A model generated the notes under the pieces. The model did not search any database, was not told the DNA's origin, and saw nothing but the letters and a program-made list of their open reading frames with translations. Positions 23,918 through 32,289 of a DNA stretch of 64,000 bases are shown here, in pieces. Every line of letters begins with the position of its first letter. Position 1 is the first letter of the stretch. The position numbers and the translations under genes were made by a program. The stretch lies in contig NZ_CP093300.1 of assembly GCF_022812285.1 (NCBI RefSeq), forward strand, positions 2,542,001 through 2,606,000. The letters are read 5' to 3'. The stretch is from Alkalihalobacillus sp. LMS39. GTDB lineage: Bacteria; Bacillota; Bacilli; Bacillales; Bacillaceae_F.

Positions 23918-24764
23918 TGTTCGGCATTTGAATTTCACCTACCCTAACCAGAAAAAACCGACATTAAAAGATGTAAACTTAACCGTTACAAAAGGGGAGA
24001 TATTTGGCTTCCTTGGACCGTCTGGTGCTGGGAAAAGCACACTTCAAAAAATTTTAATCGGTGTTTTAAAGGACTATGAAGGAGATGTTCAAGTGCTGAA
24101 TCAAGCTGTAAAACAAGCTGATTCAGCGTTTTATCAACGACTTGGCGTCGCATTTGAAATGCCAAATTTTTATCAAAAATTTACAGCAGTTGAAAATTTG
24201 AAATTTTTTCAATCATTTTATAAGAACAATGAAAACAAAATTTATAGCTTACTTGATAAACTTGACCTTCAACCATTTGCCGATACACGTGTTTCAGCCT
24301 TTTCTAAAGGGATGAAAATAAGATTAAATGTGTGTCGTGCATTTTTACATCAACCTGACATCGTTTTTTTAGATGAACCAACGTCGGGATTAGATCCGGC
24401 TAATATTAATAAAGTGAAACAATTAATCGTCGAGCAAAAAGAAACAGGGAAGACGATTATCATAACGACTCATAATATGGCTGTAGCAGATAGTCTTTGT
24501 GACCGTGTGGCATTTGTAGTCGATGGAGAAATTAAAGTCATTGCTTCCCCAGCAGCATTAAAACAACAATATCCAGCTACACATGTAACAGTGACACATT
24601 CGGAACATAATAAAATTGTAGAAGAAGATTTCGAATTACAACTTCTTGGTGAAAACGAGAGATTTATCCAGCTACTCAATCAAAATCAAATCTTAGCGAT
24701 CCATTCGGAAGAAAAAACATTAGAAGATATCTTTCTTGAATTAACGGGGAGGACATTGAGTTGA
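23910..24764 (+). CDS. ABC transporter ATP-binding protein
   Basis: 284 residues. Walker A GPSGAGKST, Q-loop region, signature FSKGMKIRLN (a degenerate LSGGQ, common in drug/antibiotic exporters), Walker B IVFLDEPTSGLDPA and the H-loop TTHN. The C-terminal 60 residues resemble the DrrA-type regulatory tail. The ATG at 23910 lies inside the end of tetR and follows AAGGAGG by about 8 bases; the longer frame from 23640 only overlaps tetR. With the two downstream permeases it forms an exporter. Confidence 0.9.
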   Translation: MIDVRHLNFTYPNQKKPTLKDVNLTVTKGEIFGFLGPSGAGKSTLQKILIGVLKDYEGDVQVLNQAVKQADSAFYQRLGVAFEMPNFYQKFTAVENLKFFQSFYKNNENKIYSLLDKLDLQPFADTRVSAFSKGMKIRLNVCRAFLHQPDIVFLDEPTSGLDPANINKVKQLIVEQKETGKTIIITTHNMAVADSLCDRVAFVVDGEIKVIASPAALKQQYPATHVTVTHSEHNKIVEEDFELQLLGENERFIQLLNQNQILAIHSEEKTLEDIFLELTGRTLS

Positions 24765-25483
24765 ACTTCCGGTTGTTAAAACACGATATTCACTTTCAGA
24801 TTAAACATGGTTTTTATTATATTTATGCTTTTGTCACCGTTATCTATATTGGCATTTTACTGCTCATACCAGTGGAGTATCGAGATTTATGGAGTGCTAT
24901 TGTCATTTTGACTGACCCTAGTACACTAGGATTCTTTTTCATCGGTACGATTATTATGTTAGAAAGAAATCAACAAATCATTGAATACCTTTTTATTACG
25001 CCTATCCGATTATCCATGTATTTATGGAGCAAAATATTGTCACTGACTATCATCGCATGGGTGACGAGTATGTGTATAGCTTATTTCTCTTTGAATCATT
25101 CTATCTCTTTCGTTTCTTTAACGATGGCTATCTGTCTAGCAAGCTTTTTCTTTACCTCATGCGGGTTAGCGATATCGATTCATACACAATCTCTTAATTC
25201 CTTTTTAGTTCGTGCTATTTTATTTATGGTTGTGATGTTTATCCCACTCTTACAATATGTGAACTGGGTTTCTTTTAAATTATTTGAGGTTTTTCCAAGT
25301 TATTCTGCTTTATGGTTAATTGAAGCCTCCATCGGCCAATCGACTTCTTTGTTTAATGCAAGTTATGTTTTCCATATTTGTCTATTAACGATGTGGGGAC
25401 TACTTTCTTTTTATGTTGCGTATCAGCAGTTTAGCCGATATATTTTACTCCATACTGGGGGAAATAGGAGGATTTCACTATGA
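24761..25483 (+). CDS. ABC exporter permease 1
   Basis: 240 residues with six predicted TM helices and a long first cytoplasmic tail. The type is the ABC-2-like permease paired with DrrA-like ATPases, including those annotated as fluoroquinolone exporters. The TTG start overlaps the ATPase stop and lies 7 bases after GGGGAGGA. The substrate cannot be read from sequence. Confidence 0.82.
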   Translation: MNFRLLKHDIHFQIKHGFYYIYAFVTVIYIGILLLIPVEYRDLWSAIVILTDPSTLGFFFIGTIIMLERNQQIIEYLFITPIRLSMYLWSKILSLTIIAWVTSMCIAYFSLNHSISFVSLTMAICLASFFFTSCGLAISIHTQSLNSFLVRAILFMVVMFIPLLQYVNWVSFKLFEVFPSYSALWLIEASIGQSTSLFNASYVFHICLLTMWGLLSFYVAYQQFSRYILLHTGGNRRISL

Positions 25484-26244
25484 AGTTATCTCATCATAAG
25501 CAACCGTATAACGTGAAAATATTTTTGTTAGGTGATATCAAAAATGTTTTTCGCGACCCTTTTATGATGATCGTTTTAACCAGTCCTCTTTATATGTTTT
25601 TCCTTGTTCATTATGGAATTCCTTTTATTGATAGTCAGCTAGAAAAGATCACTCATTTTTCACTAACTGACCATTTATCTTTTATTATGATTATGTGTAT
25701 CGCCATGGCACCGATGATGGTTGGGATGCTTACAGGTTTTTTATTATTAGATGAAAAAGATGATGGAATTTTTCAATATATCGAAATTACCCCTTTGAAA
25801 AAAATCGGTTATATCGTATATCGAATTTTTTTTCCGCTTTTCCTTTCAAGTATCATAACGGTCATACTATCGTTTTTACTTGTAAATGGGCTGGAACTCC
25901 ATGTTGGAATCTATCTACTAGCATTATTCTCATTTTCTTGTTATGGGCCGTTACTTACGATGTTCTTAGCGACATTCTGTCAAAATAAAGTGGAGGGGAT
26001 TGCGTATGCAAAACTAATTAATATTTTATTAGGGGCACCTGTTATCAATTATATGTTTGATGGACCTTGGACCGTTATTACTTATCTTGTTCCTTTTACA
26101 TGGGGTGCAGAACTAATGTTTGCTTCTATTACTAGTTCTTATTATGGCTTCGTTTCACATTGGTTTTTCTTATTTGTTGGCGGTTTGCTTTCAACCGGAG
26201 TATGGTTGTTGTTTTTCTTCCGTAAAATACAAAAGAACATTTGA
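25480..26244 (+). CDS. ABC exporter permease 2
   Basis: 254 residues, six predicted TM helices, similar in layout to the preceding permease but clearly diverged. The two probably form a heterodimeric membrane domain. The start overlaps the previous stop as ATGA. It is the last gene of the tetR operon; the next gene has its own Zur-regulated promoter. Confidence 0.82.
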   Translation: MKLSHHKQPYNVKIFLLGDIKNVFRDPFMMIVLTSPLYMFFLVHYGIPFIDSQLEKITHFSLTDHLSFIMIMCIAMAPMMVGMLTGFLLLDEKDDGIFQYIEITPLKKIGYIVYRIFFPLFLSSIITVILSFLLVNGLELHVGIYLLALFSFSCYGPLLTMFLATFCQNKVEGIAYAKLINILLGAPVINYMFDGPWTVITYLVPFTWGAELMFASITSSYYGFVSHWFFLFVGGLLSTGVWLLFFFRKIQKNI

Positions 26245-26247
26245 TGG

Positions 26248-26276
26248 TTTACATAACGAATGAATTCAATTACTAT
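26248..26276 (+). promoter_or_regulatory. Sigma-A promoter of second COG0523 operon
   Basis: TTTACA (26248-26253), 17-base spacer, TACTAT (26271-26276), directly abutting Zur box 2. Confidence 0.65.
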
Positions 26277-26295
26277 ATAAATAATAATGATTACG
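26277..26295 (+). promoter_or_regulatory. Zur box 2
   Basis: ATAAATAAT-G-ATTACGATT. The right half is exact and the left half weak. It lies directly past the -10 element, as at Zur box 1. Confidence 0.65.
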
Positions 26296-26318
26296 ATTTA
26301 TAGATTGGACTGAAAGAA

Positions 26319-27257
26319 ATGACGAGGAAACAAACGGCTATTATTATACTAAACGGGTTTTTAGGAAGTGGAAAAACGACACTTCTACAATCTCTTATCG
26401 AAAAAGAACATGCACTTGGACATAAAGTTGGAGTCATTATGAATGAATTAGGAGAGACGAGTATTGATTCTTTTGCCATTCCAGAAGGGACTCCTATGAA
26501 AGAAATGGCCAATGGCTGTGTTTGCTGTACGCTACAAGGTGAATTGAGCAAGCAGTTAGTAACACTAGCAGAAGAATATCCATTAGACGTTATTTTCATC
26601 GAAACAACAGGGGCAGCGCATCCAGTAGACGTAATGGACGCTTGTACACATCCGCTATTAACCTCCAATTTGTGGATTAAAGCTGTCATCACAGTTGTTA
26701 ATGCAATTCAGTGGCTTGAACAAAAGATGAGTATTAAACTGAAAAAACTGTTAAAAGCTCAAGTTCAATATGCTGATGTTATACTCATCAACAAAACAGA
26801 CTTAGTTCATGAAGAGCAACACCATAGTGTCTTCGAAAGCTTAAAAGCAACGAATCCAAACGCTGTATTGCTTTCTCGCTCAGAACAAGAGTTATCCACA
26901 TTAGAAACCCTTCTTTCAAGAACAAGAAGATTGAATAAACCATTGGAAAAAGCTCATGTTCATGACCAGTTGCATATACATACTTTTACGGTTAAGCTTC
27001 CTTATCCACTTGAAAAACAATCATTTTTAGATTTTATCCAATCGCTCGGGCCGAAAATATTTAGAGTGAAGGGGTTTGTGCAGCTTGAAGGTCAACATGA
27101 TGTTTTTTTATTTAACTATTCGTATCAGAGTGCATTGTTTGAAAAATGGCCAAGTTATTGTGACCCCGTACTCGTCTTTATTGGCGAAAACATGGACAAA
27201 GACGACATTCTATCATCACTTGAAAAACTGAAGGTGGAAAGGAAGAAGCTTCAATGA
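26319..27257 (+). CDS. COG0523/CobW-type GTPase 2
   Basis: 312 residues: P-loop GFLGSGKTT, metal motif GCVCC, ETTG, guanine motif NKTD and a short CobW C-terminal domain. Only about 30% of positions look shared with the other two COG0523 proteins here, so it is a separate subgroup rather than a recent duplicate. The Zur box upstream points to zinc handling. Its stop overlaps the start of a zinc-binding deaminase, a likely client. The ribosome site is weak (GGACTGAAAG). Confidence 0.85.
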   Translation: MTRKQTAIIILNGFLGSGKTTLLQSLIEKEHALGHKVGVIMNELGETSIDSFAIPEGTPMKEMANGCVCCTLQGELSKQLVTLAEEYPLDVIFIETTGAAHPVDVMDACTHPLLTSNLWIKAVITVVNAIQWLEQKMSIKLKKLLKAQVQYADVILINKTDLVHEEQHHSVFESLKATNPNAVLLSRSEQELSTLETLLSRTRRLNKPLEKAHVHDQLHIHTFTVKLPYPLEKQSFLDFIQSLGPKIFRVKGFVQLEGQHDVFLFNYSYQSALFEKWPSYCDPVLVFIGENMDKDDILSSLEKLKVERKKLQ

Positions 27258-27709
27258 GACCGAGTTGGGATGAAACATTTTTAGAAGTAGCAACTGTACT
27301 ATCCGAAAGATCTACTTGCTGTCGAGCCCAAGTCGGATGTGTGTTAACGAAAGATAATCGAATCGTTGCAACAGGGTATAACGGGTCGATTCATGGTCAT
27401 GAACATTGTACAAATGACGAGCAATGCTTAAATGAACAAGGCCGGTGCATCCGAACGATTCATGCTGAACAAAATGCGTTGTTACATGCAAGAGAAGATG
27501 TGATCGGGGGAACAGCTTATGTTACCCATGAACCTTGTGAAACGTGTACGAAATTACTAGCGCAGGCAGGAATAAAGCGCGTCGTCTTTTCGAAAGCTTA
27601 TCCTAACCCTTATAATCACCGTTTTATCCAAGATTTAGAGTGGGTTCATTTTAGCCATGTTAAAAAATTAGGAGAGCAGGGACGGAATCATGATTACCAT
27701 AAGAACTAA
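27254..27709 (+). CDS. Deoxycytidylate (dCMP) deaminase-like zinc enzyme
   Basis: 151 residues of the cytidine/dCMP deaminase superfamily. The HAEQNAL motif gives a zinc-ligand His and catalytic Glu, and PCETCTK gives two Cys ligands. The Cys/His cluster CCRAQVGC ... HEHCTNDEQC is typical of ComEB-type dCMP deaminases, which carry a second zinc. Start and stop overlap as ATGA with the COG0523 GTPase gene, so the two are translated together. I infer that the GTPase metallates it during zinc shortage, or that it is a low-zinc paralogue of the housekeeping enzyme. Confidence 0.85.
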   Translation: MRPSWDETFLEVATVLSERSTCCRAQVGCVLTKDNRIVATGYNGSIHGHEHCTNDEQCLNEQGRCIRTIHAEQNALLHAREDVIGGTAYVTHEPCETCTKLLAQAGIKRVVFSKAYPNPYNHRFIQDLEWVHFSHVKKLGEQGRNHDYHKN

Positions 27710-27728
27710 AAACAGAGAGAGCCGTTCC

Positions 27729-27903
27729 ATTACGTTCCGCTATTTCATGGTAAACTAGCCTTTTTTCATTTCTATCGGACATCTATTCCGCTAAGTCATT
27801 AAAATCATTTTAAATACTACAATTATTGTTACATTAACGGAACAGATGTCCGTACGCAGTCAACAAACGGCAGAAGTTTTAAAAATAGCAGCACCTATGT
27901 CCG
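27729..27903. repeat. Dispersed palindromic repeat R1, copy 2
   Basis: Forward motifs TTACGTTCCGCTATTT (27731) and CGGACATCTATTCCGCTAA (27776), reverse motifs TAACGGAACAGATGTCCG (27835) and AATAGCAGCACCTATGTCCG (27884). Confidence 0.8.
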
Positions 27904-27925
27904 TAATAACTGTGAATACAAGAAT

Positions 27926-27957
27926 AAACAGCTGATGGAAATCCATCAGCTGTTTTT
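27926..27957. terminator. Terminator overlapping 3' end of folE2
   Basis: AAACAGCTGATGG, AAAT, CCATCAGCTGTTT, then TT. It overlaps the last codons of the minus-strand folE2. Confidence 0.7.
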
Positions 27958-28848
27958 ATCATAGGAAAATGAAGCTATCGCATCATGCATATGAATGGAT
28001 TCTTCATTTCGACATTCGACTGTAAAGGCTTGGATTGTTTCGTTCTCATATAAATCAGCTGCAACTAAGCGAACAATATCTTCAACAAAACGCGGGTTTT
28101 CATAAGCTTTTTCCGTTACAGCTTTTTCATCCGGTCTTTTTAACACTGGAAATAAAATGGAGCTCGCATTGGATTCCGCCGCTTCAAGCAAGATGACTTT
28201 CCAATCTTGTTTAAGTTCAGTTGGTTCAAAAAACTTCGCCTTCATTTTGACAAAGCCCCGCTGGTTGTGTGCACTATACTCACTGATTTCTTTTGAACAT
28301 GGACATAGGGTTGTTATCGCCACAAGCAATTCTACCTCATGAGAAAAACCTTTTCCTTCCTCATATTGAATACTCAATCCAATTTGAGCATAAGACAAAC
28401 CTACTTTATGTAATGCTGGGCTTTTACGTTCATAAAACCATGGAAATTCGACAGAAATATGAGCTTGCTGTTGTTCCATTTTCAGTGTCATCTCATGACA
28501 AAACGAGTAGAGTGTGTCAAAGTCCATCTTAAGCCCTTTTTCATAATAATGATGCAGCAATTCAGGTAATCGACTCATATTAATTCCTTTGCTCATCTTA
28601 GGTAAGTTTGTTGTGAGGGAAAAGGAGCCAATCGATGTTTGTTCCATAGGGGAATAGTCCGAACAAACGATAATAGGGTGTTTAATTTTGCTGACACCTA
28701 CTCGGTCAAGTGCGAAAAGAAAATCGTTTGGTATATTTTGAAGGTCAACCATGTCTTCTTTAATTATTGGTTTTTCTCCTCTGGTAGGGGAGACAGAACC
28801 GAACCTCTTATGTCGTTCCACTTTTGATGGTAATTGTTCCATTTTCAT
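27946..28848 (-). CDS. folE2: GTP cyclohydrolase FolE2 (type IB)
   Basis: 300 residues. It catalyses the first step of folate/pterin synthesis, GTP to 7,8-dihydroneopterin triphosphate. The family blocks VGVSKIKHPI, ISVEFPWFYERKSPAL, the conserved Cys in TTLCPCSKEIS and the C-terminal HMHDAIA are present. FolE2 can use metals other than zinc, and in Bacillus it is induced by Zur derepression to back up zinc-dependent FolE. A Zur box precedes it, divergent from the third COG0523 gene. GGAAGGAG lies before the ATG. Confidence 0.93.
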   Translation of the reverse strand: MKMEQLPSKVERHKRFGSVSPTRGEKPIIKEDMVDLQNIPNDFLFALDRVGVSKIKHPIIVCSDYSPMEQTSIGSFSLTTNLPKMSKGINMSRLPELLHHYYEKGLKMDFDTLYSFCHEMTLKMEQQQAHISVEFPWFYERKSPALHKVGLSYAQIGLSIQYEEGKGFSHEVELLVAITTLCPCSKEISEYSAHNQRGFVKMKAKFFEPTELKQDWKVILLEAAESNASSILFPVLKRPDEKAVTEKAYENPRFVEDIVRLVAADLYENETIQAFTVECRNEESIHMHDAIASFSYDKNS

Positions 28849-28874
28849 TGTTACTCCTTCCGACTGGTGATATA

Positions 28875-28893
28875 ATTAAGAATGATTACGATT
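28875..28893 (-). promoter_or_regulatory. Zur box 3 (folE2 side)
   Basis: Read on the minus strand: AATCGTAAT-C-ATTCTTAAT. One half-site is exact. Confidence 0.75.
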
Positions 28894-28920
28894 TGAAGTT
28901 GTCTTTTTTTTTGTTGTTTA

Positions 28921-28939
28921 AATCGTAATCATTACGATT
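28921..28939 (+). promoter_or_regulatory. Zur box 4, perfect 9-1-9
   Basis: AATCGTAAT-C-ATTACGATT, a perfect inverted repeat matching the Bacillus Zur consensus. It overlaps the -35/-10 spacer of the rightward promoter; the -10 TATAAT is at 28939-28944. Confidence 0.9.
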
Positions 28940-28980
28940 ATAATATAAATGAAATTCGAATACAAAGGAGAATATCTATC

Positions 28981-29949
28981 ATGTCAGAAAATAAAAGAGT
29001 CCCTGTTACTGTTCTAACTGGTTTTCTAGGTGCTGGAAAAACCACTTTGTTGAATTATATTTTACGAGAAAACCATGGTCATAAAATTGCGGTAATCGTA
29101 AATGAATTTGGAGAAGTGGGGATTGATAATCAACTCGTCGTTGGTGCTGAAGAAGAAATTTTTGAAATGAACAATGGATGTATTTGTTGTAACGTCAGAG
29201 GCGACTTAATTCGTATCCTTTATGAATTACTTGAAAAACAATTTGATTTTGAGCGAGTCATCATCGAAACAACAGGACTTGCTGATCCCGGTCCAGTCGC
29301 ACAAACCTTTTTTGTTGACCCCGATTTGTCCGAAACATATGAATTAGATTCCATTCTAACTGTTGTTGATTCTTACCATGCCCAAAAGCAATTGGATCAC
29401 TCACATGAAGCTCAAGAACAAGTTGCCTTCGCTGATATCTTATTATTAAATAAAGCCGATTTAGTGGCAGAAAAAGAGTTAAGAGAATTAAGTACTCGTT
29501 TAAAAAGAATGAACCCTACTGCCAAAGTCGTAACGACAAATTATGGTGAAATTAACTTAGATGACATATTAAACTTATACTCCTTTGATTTACATACAAA
29601 ACTTGAAATTGCACCAAACTTTCTTGACGATCACCATCATCACCATGATGACCACGTGAAATCCTTTGTTTTGCGTACGGACAAGCCGTTAAATCTAGAA
29701 AAAGTAGAAAGGTGGATGGAGTCAATTTTAAAAGACTTCGGTCCTAATATGTATCGTTATAAAGGGATTCTTCAAATTGAAAATGTAAACAATAGAGTTG
29801 TGTTTCAAGGTGTACATATGTTGTTTGCAGGTACACTCGATCGAGAATGGAATTATGATGAGAAACGTCAAAGTGAGATGGTTATTATCGGGAAAGAGTT
29901 AGACCAACGTTGGTTTGAACACCAGTTTGAACAATTAATTGCACAATAA
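28981..29949 (+). CDS. COG0523/CobW-type GTPase 3 with His-rich loop
   Basis: 322 residues. P-loop GFLGAGKTT, metal motif GCICC, ETTG, guanine motif NKAD, and the metal-binding insert [10 protein letters not shown] near residue 218, followed by the CobW C-terminal domain. The His-rich insert is characteristic of zinc- or nickel-handling members. A perfect Zur box covers its promoter. AAAGGAG precedes the ATG. It probably buffers or delivers zinc, with FolE-type or other neighbouring enzymes as candidates for its client. Confidence 0.9.
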   Translation: MSENKRVPVTVLTGFLGAGKTTLLNYILRENHGHKIAVIVNEFGEVGIDNQLVVGAEEEIFEMNNGCICCNVRGDLIRILYELLEKQFDFERVIIETTGLADPGPVAQTFFVDPDLSETYELDSILTVVDSYHAQKQLDHSHEAQEQVAFADILLLNKADLVAEKELRELSTRLKRMNPTAKVVTTNYGEINLDDILNLYSFDLHTKLEIAPNFLDDHHHHHDDHVKSFVLRTDKPLNLEKVERWMESILKDFGPNMYRYKGILQIENVNNRVVFQGVHMLFAGTLDREWNYDEKRQSEMVIIGKELDQRWFEHQFEQLIAQ

Positions 29950-29976
29950 ATGTTTGAAAGAAGGGAGGAGTTATAC

Positions 29977-30711
29977 ATGAGTGTTTGGTATGAAGAACAT
30001 TTTCAAACAGATTATTTAATGATATATAAACATCGACATGAAAATGCGAGTAGTGAGTTGGAAAAGCTTCTCCCTTTCATTTCTATAAATGAAAATATGA
30101 CTGTCCTTGATTTATGTTGTGGTTACGGTCGCCATTCTCGATATTTAGCCCAAAGAGGGTGGCGAGTGACAGGAGTTGATTTATCAACTCCTCTTCTTCA
30201 AGAAGCTATTACTCTATCATTAAATGAACCTATCCAATATATGAGATGTGACATGCGAAATTTACCCTTTCATACAGAAATGGATTTAGTCGTGAATATG
30301 TTTACTAGTTTCGGTTACTTTAAAACGGATGAAGATAACGAAAAGGTCATTCAAGGTGTAAATCGCGCATTAGTCCCAGGAGGATATTTTATATTCGATT
30401 ATTTAAATTCTGCCTATATACAATCCAATCTTAACCCGTTTTCAAAAGAATCCATTGGAAAAACTGAAATCATCCAACATCGAAAAATCATAAATGGGTT
30501 TGTACATAAATCAATTTTGATTTCAGATGAAAACGAAAAAAGAAGATATGAAGAAATGATAAAGCTTTACGATGTTCATGAATTGATGAAGATGTTACAA
30601 CAAAATGGGTTTGCCATTGAAGCTACCTTTGGAAACTATGATGCAAAACCCTTTGATATACAATCATCTCCTAGATTAATTTTTATTTGTAAAAAAGAAA
30701 CATCACGATAG
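29977..30711 (+). CDS. Class I SAM-dependent methyltransferase
   Basis: 244 residues. The SAM motif I is VLDLCCGYGRHSRYLA, the acidic loop VTGVDLS, motif IV VVNMFTSFGYF, then PGGYFIFDYLN. The start at 29977 follows GGGAGGAG; the frame upstream begins right at the previous stop. It lies 27 bases after the His-rich GTPase, so it may be read from the same Zur-controlled promoter. The substrate is unknown and no metal-binding motif is visible. Confidence 0.85.
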   Translation: MSVWYEEHFQTDYLMIYKHRHENASSELEKLLPFISINENMTVLDLCCGYGRHSRYLAQRGWRVTGVDLSTPLLQEAITLSLNEPIQYMRCDMRNLPFHTEMDLVVNMFTSFGYFKTDEDNEKVIQGVNRALVPGGYFIFDYLNSAYIQSNLNPFSKESIGKTEIIQHRKIINGFVHKSILISDENEKRRYEEMIKLYDVHELMKMLQQNGFAIEATFGNYDAKPFDIQSSPRLIFICKKETSR

Positions 30712-30782
30712 TATGTGGTTGAAATGTAAGACATAATCTTTATATAATGGAAAGTATAGGATTTATCAAAGTGGTGATGATT

Positions 30783-31472
30783 TTGGAGAGACCAGAGTTT
30801 TCAAGAAAAATGTCAGTCGAGCAATTCACTCAATATTACTGGTATAAAGAGGAATTGAAAGCAATTTGCAAACATCACGAACTTTCCACCCAAGGAACAA
30901 AAGCAGAACTGGAAAGTAGAATTATTGATTTTCTTAACGGAAAGAAACCTACTAATATGAGGAATAAAAATATGAAAGTCCGCAAAAATCAAAACTCATC
31001 GACCATTACATTACAGACAAAACTAATTCCAGATGGGTTTAAATTTAACAAGCAAGCACGTGACTTTTTTAAAGATTATTACCAAGTCTCTAAATTCTCC
31101 TTTACAAAAGATATGGCCGCCGCCTTAAGAGAAGCAGAAAGAACGGGAGATTACAATATGACTGTTGCCGATTTACTGAAAGTATATGAAGCTGGTTCAA
31201 ATGTCGCAAACAAAAAACAAACTGCTGAAGACAAAACGTACGAGTGGAACCAGTTTGTGACAGACTTTAACAAAGACAGTCGTACAAAGGTTTATAAAAA
31301 TAAAATGAAAGTAGCCGCTTTACTATGGAATAAAGTGAAACATCAAGCTGGACCTAGGACATATCGCTCAGAGCTGCTTGAGAAATTTAAAGATGATATT
31401 CTACCACACTTTTATTCTAAAAAGGGAGGGTTGAACGATGATGATGTTAGTATGAATCGTATGAACAGGTGA
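30783..31472 (+). CDS. SAP-domain protein with DUF6434-like C-terminus
   Basis: About 229 residues. The N-terminal part, LERPEFSRKMSVEQFTQYYWYKEELKAICKHHELSTQGTKAELESRI, is a SAP-like helix-extension-helix DNA-binding module. The rest is a Lys-rich alpha-helical domain (FKFNKQARDFFKDYYQ ...) of unknown role. The TTG at 30783 is preferred because family members begin at this point and GGTGAT precedes it; ATGs at 30747 and 30777 are alternatives. Nucleic-acid binding is inferred. Confidence 0.7.
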   Translation: MERPEFSRKMSVEQFTQYYWYKEELKAICKHHELSTQGTKAELESRIIDFLNGKKPTNMRNKNMKVRKNQNSSTITLQTKLIPDGFKFNKQARDFFKDYYQVSKFSFTKDMAAALREAERTGDYNMTVADLLKVYEAGSNVANKKQTAEDKTYEWNQFVTDFNKDSRTKVYKNKMKVAALLWNKVKHQAGPRTYRSELLEKFKDDILPHFYSKKGGLNDDDVSMNRMNR

Positions 31473-31531
31473 CGTCATGAATTAATGTCTTTGCTCTACT
31501 ATGATTTCTAAAATCGAAAGGAGCAAAGATG

Positions 31532-31801
31532 ATGAGTTATTTGAATGCTGAAGATGTTTTGCCAGAAGAAGTGATTCAACTGATTCAGCAATACGTTGAC
31601 GGGAAACCACTTTATATACCAAGAAAAGAAACAAACAAAAAAGCGTGGGGAGAAAAAAACGGAACAAAAAGCCAATTACAGAACAGAAATAAAGCCATTT
31701 TTCAAGAGTACTCTAATGGACTTTCTGTTTCTGACTTAGCCAAACGTTATTTTCTTTCTGAAAAAAGTATTCAACGAATTATTCGGTTAGGAAAAAAGTA
31801 A
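31532..31801 (+). CDS. Small HTH protein, CD3324/Mor-like
   Basis: 89 residues. The second half (about 50-88) reads as a helix-turn-helix resolvase/Mor-like module: NKAIFQEYSNGLSVSDLAKRYFLSEKSIQRIIRLGKK. The first half (LNAEDVLPEEVIQLIQQYVDGKPLYIPRK) matches the CD3324-type small regulators of Firmicutes. A strong AAAGGAG precedes two adjacent ATGs. The target is unknown. Confidence 0.75.
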   Translation: MSYLNAEDVLPEEVIQLIQQYVDGKPLYIPRKETNKKAWGEKNGTKSQLQNRNKAIFQEYSNGLSVSDLAKRYFLSEKSIQRIIRLGKK

Positions 31802-31803
31802 AA

Positions 31804-31842
31804 AAACACAAAAAGGCACGAGAACTTCGTGCCTTTTTGTGT
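31804..31842 (+). terminator. Rho-independent terminator
   Basis: CACAAAAAGGCACGA / TCGTGCCTTTTTGTG, nearly perfect and long. Confidence 0.9.
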
Positions 31843-31886
31843 ACACATCGATATGCTACATAGGTAAAAACAATAGGTGAAAGATT

Positions 31887-32105
31887 TCAAATTACGTGAA
31901 AACACCACACAACAAGAAAAATACTAACTACCCCCCATACTGTAGTTGCCCTAATCCACCTAATAATCGTTGTAGCTTCCTGTTCGTTATGTTCGGGATT
32001 TTCTTTGATAAGCTCTAACTTACTCTCCATCCTTTTTTTCATCGACACGAGAGTAACAAATCCGATTATGATAAAGCTAACCGTAATCCAAAGGAATAAA
32101 TTCAC
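31887..32105 (-). CDS. Small two-TM membrane protein
   Basis: 72 residues with TM helices at about 4-21 and 53-70 separated by a charged loop (KKRMESKLELIKENPEHNEQEA). GTG start behind GAGGGGGG. No family recognised; it stands alone between two plus-strand genes. Confidence 0.6.
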   Translation of the reverse strand: MNLFLWITVSFIIIGFVTLVSMKKRMESKLELIKENPEHNEQEATTIIRWIRATTVWGVVSIFLVVWCFHVI

Positions 32106-32289
32106 TTTTTGCCCCCCTCAAACCATTTTAACATCTTTTCTAAAGTCGACATAAGTTCCTTCTATTTTAACATAAATCTCCTAATCAAACTCTTACTGCT
32201 CGAAAACAAATCACATCTATTTTTGAGCAACAAACACGCCTGTCAACATGGTAAAGTAAAAAAAGAAACCATGAAATAAGGTGAACATA

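Noticed and set aside
22775-27903. R1 copies considered as a CRISPR array
   Set aside because: Motifs are inverted pairs spread kilobases apart, with no regular spacers and no cas genes.
29634-29655. Short CAC/CAT run that looks like a tandem repeat
   Set aside because: It encodes the His-rich metal loop of the third COG0523 GTPase and is explained by protein function.
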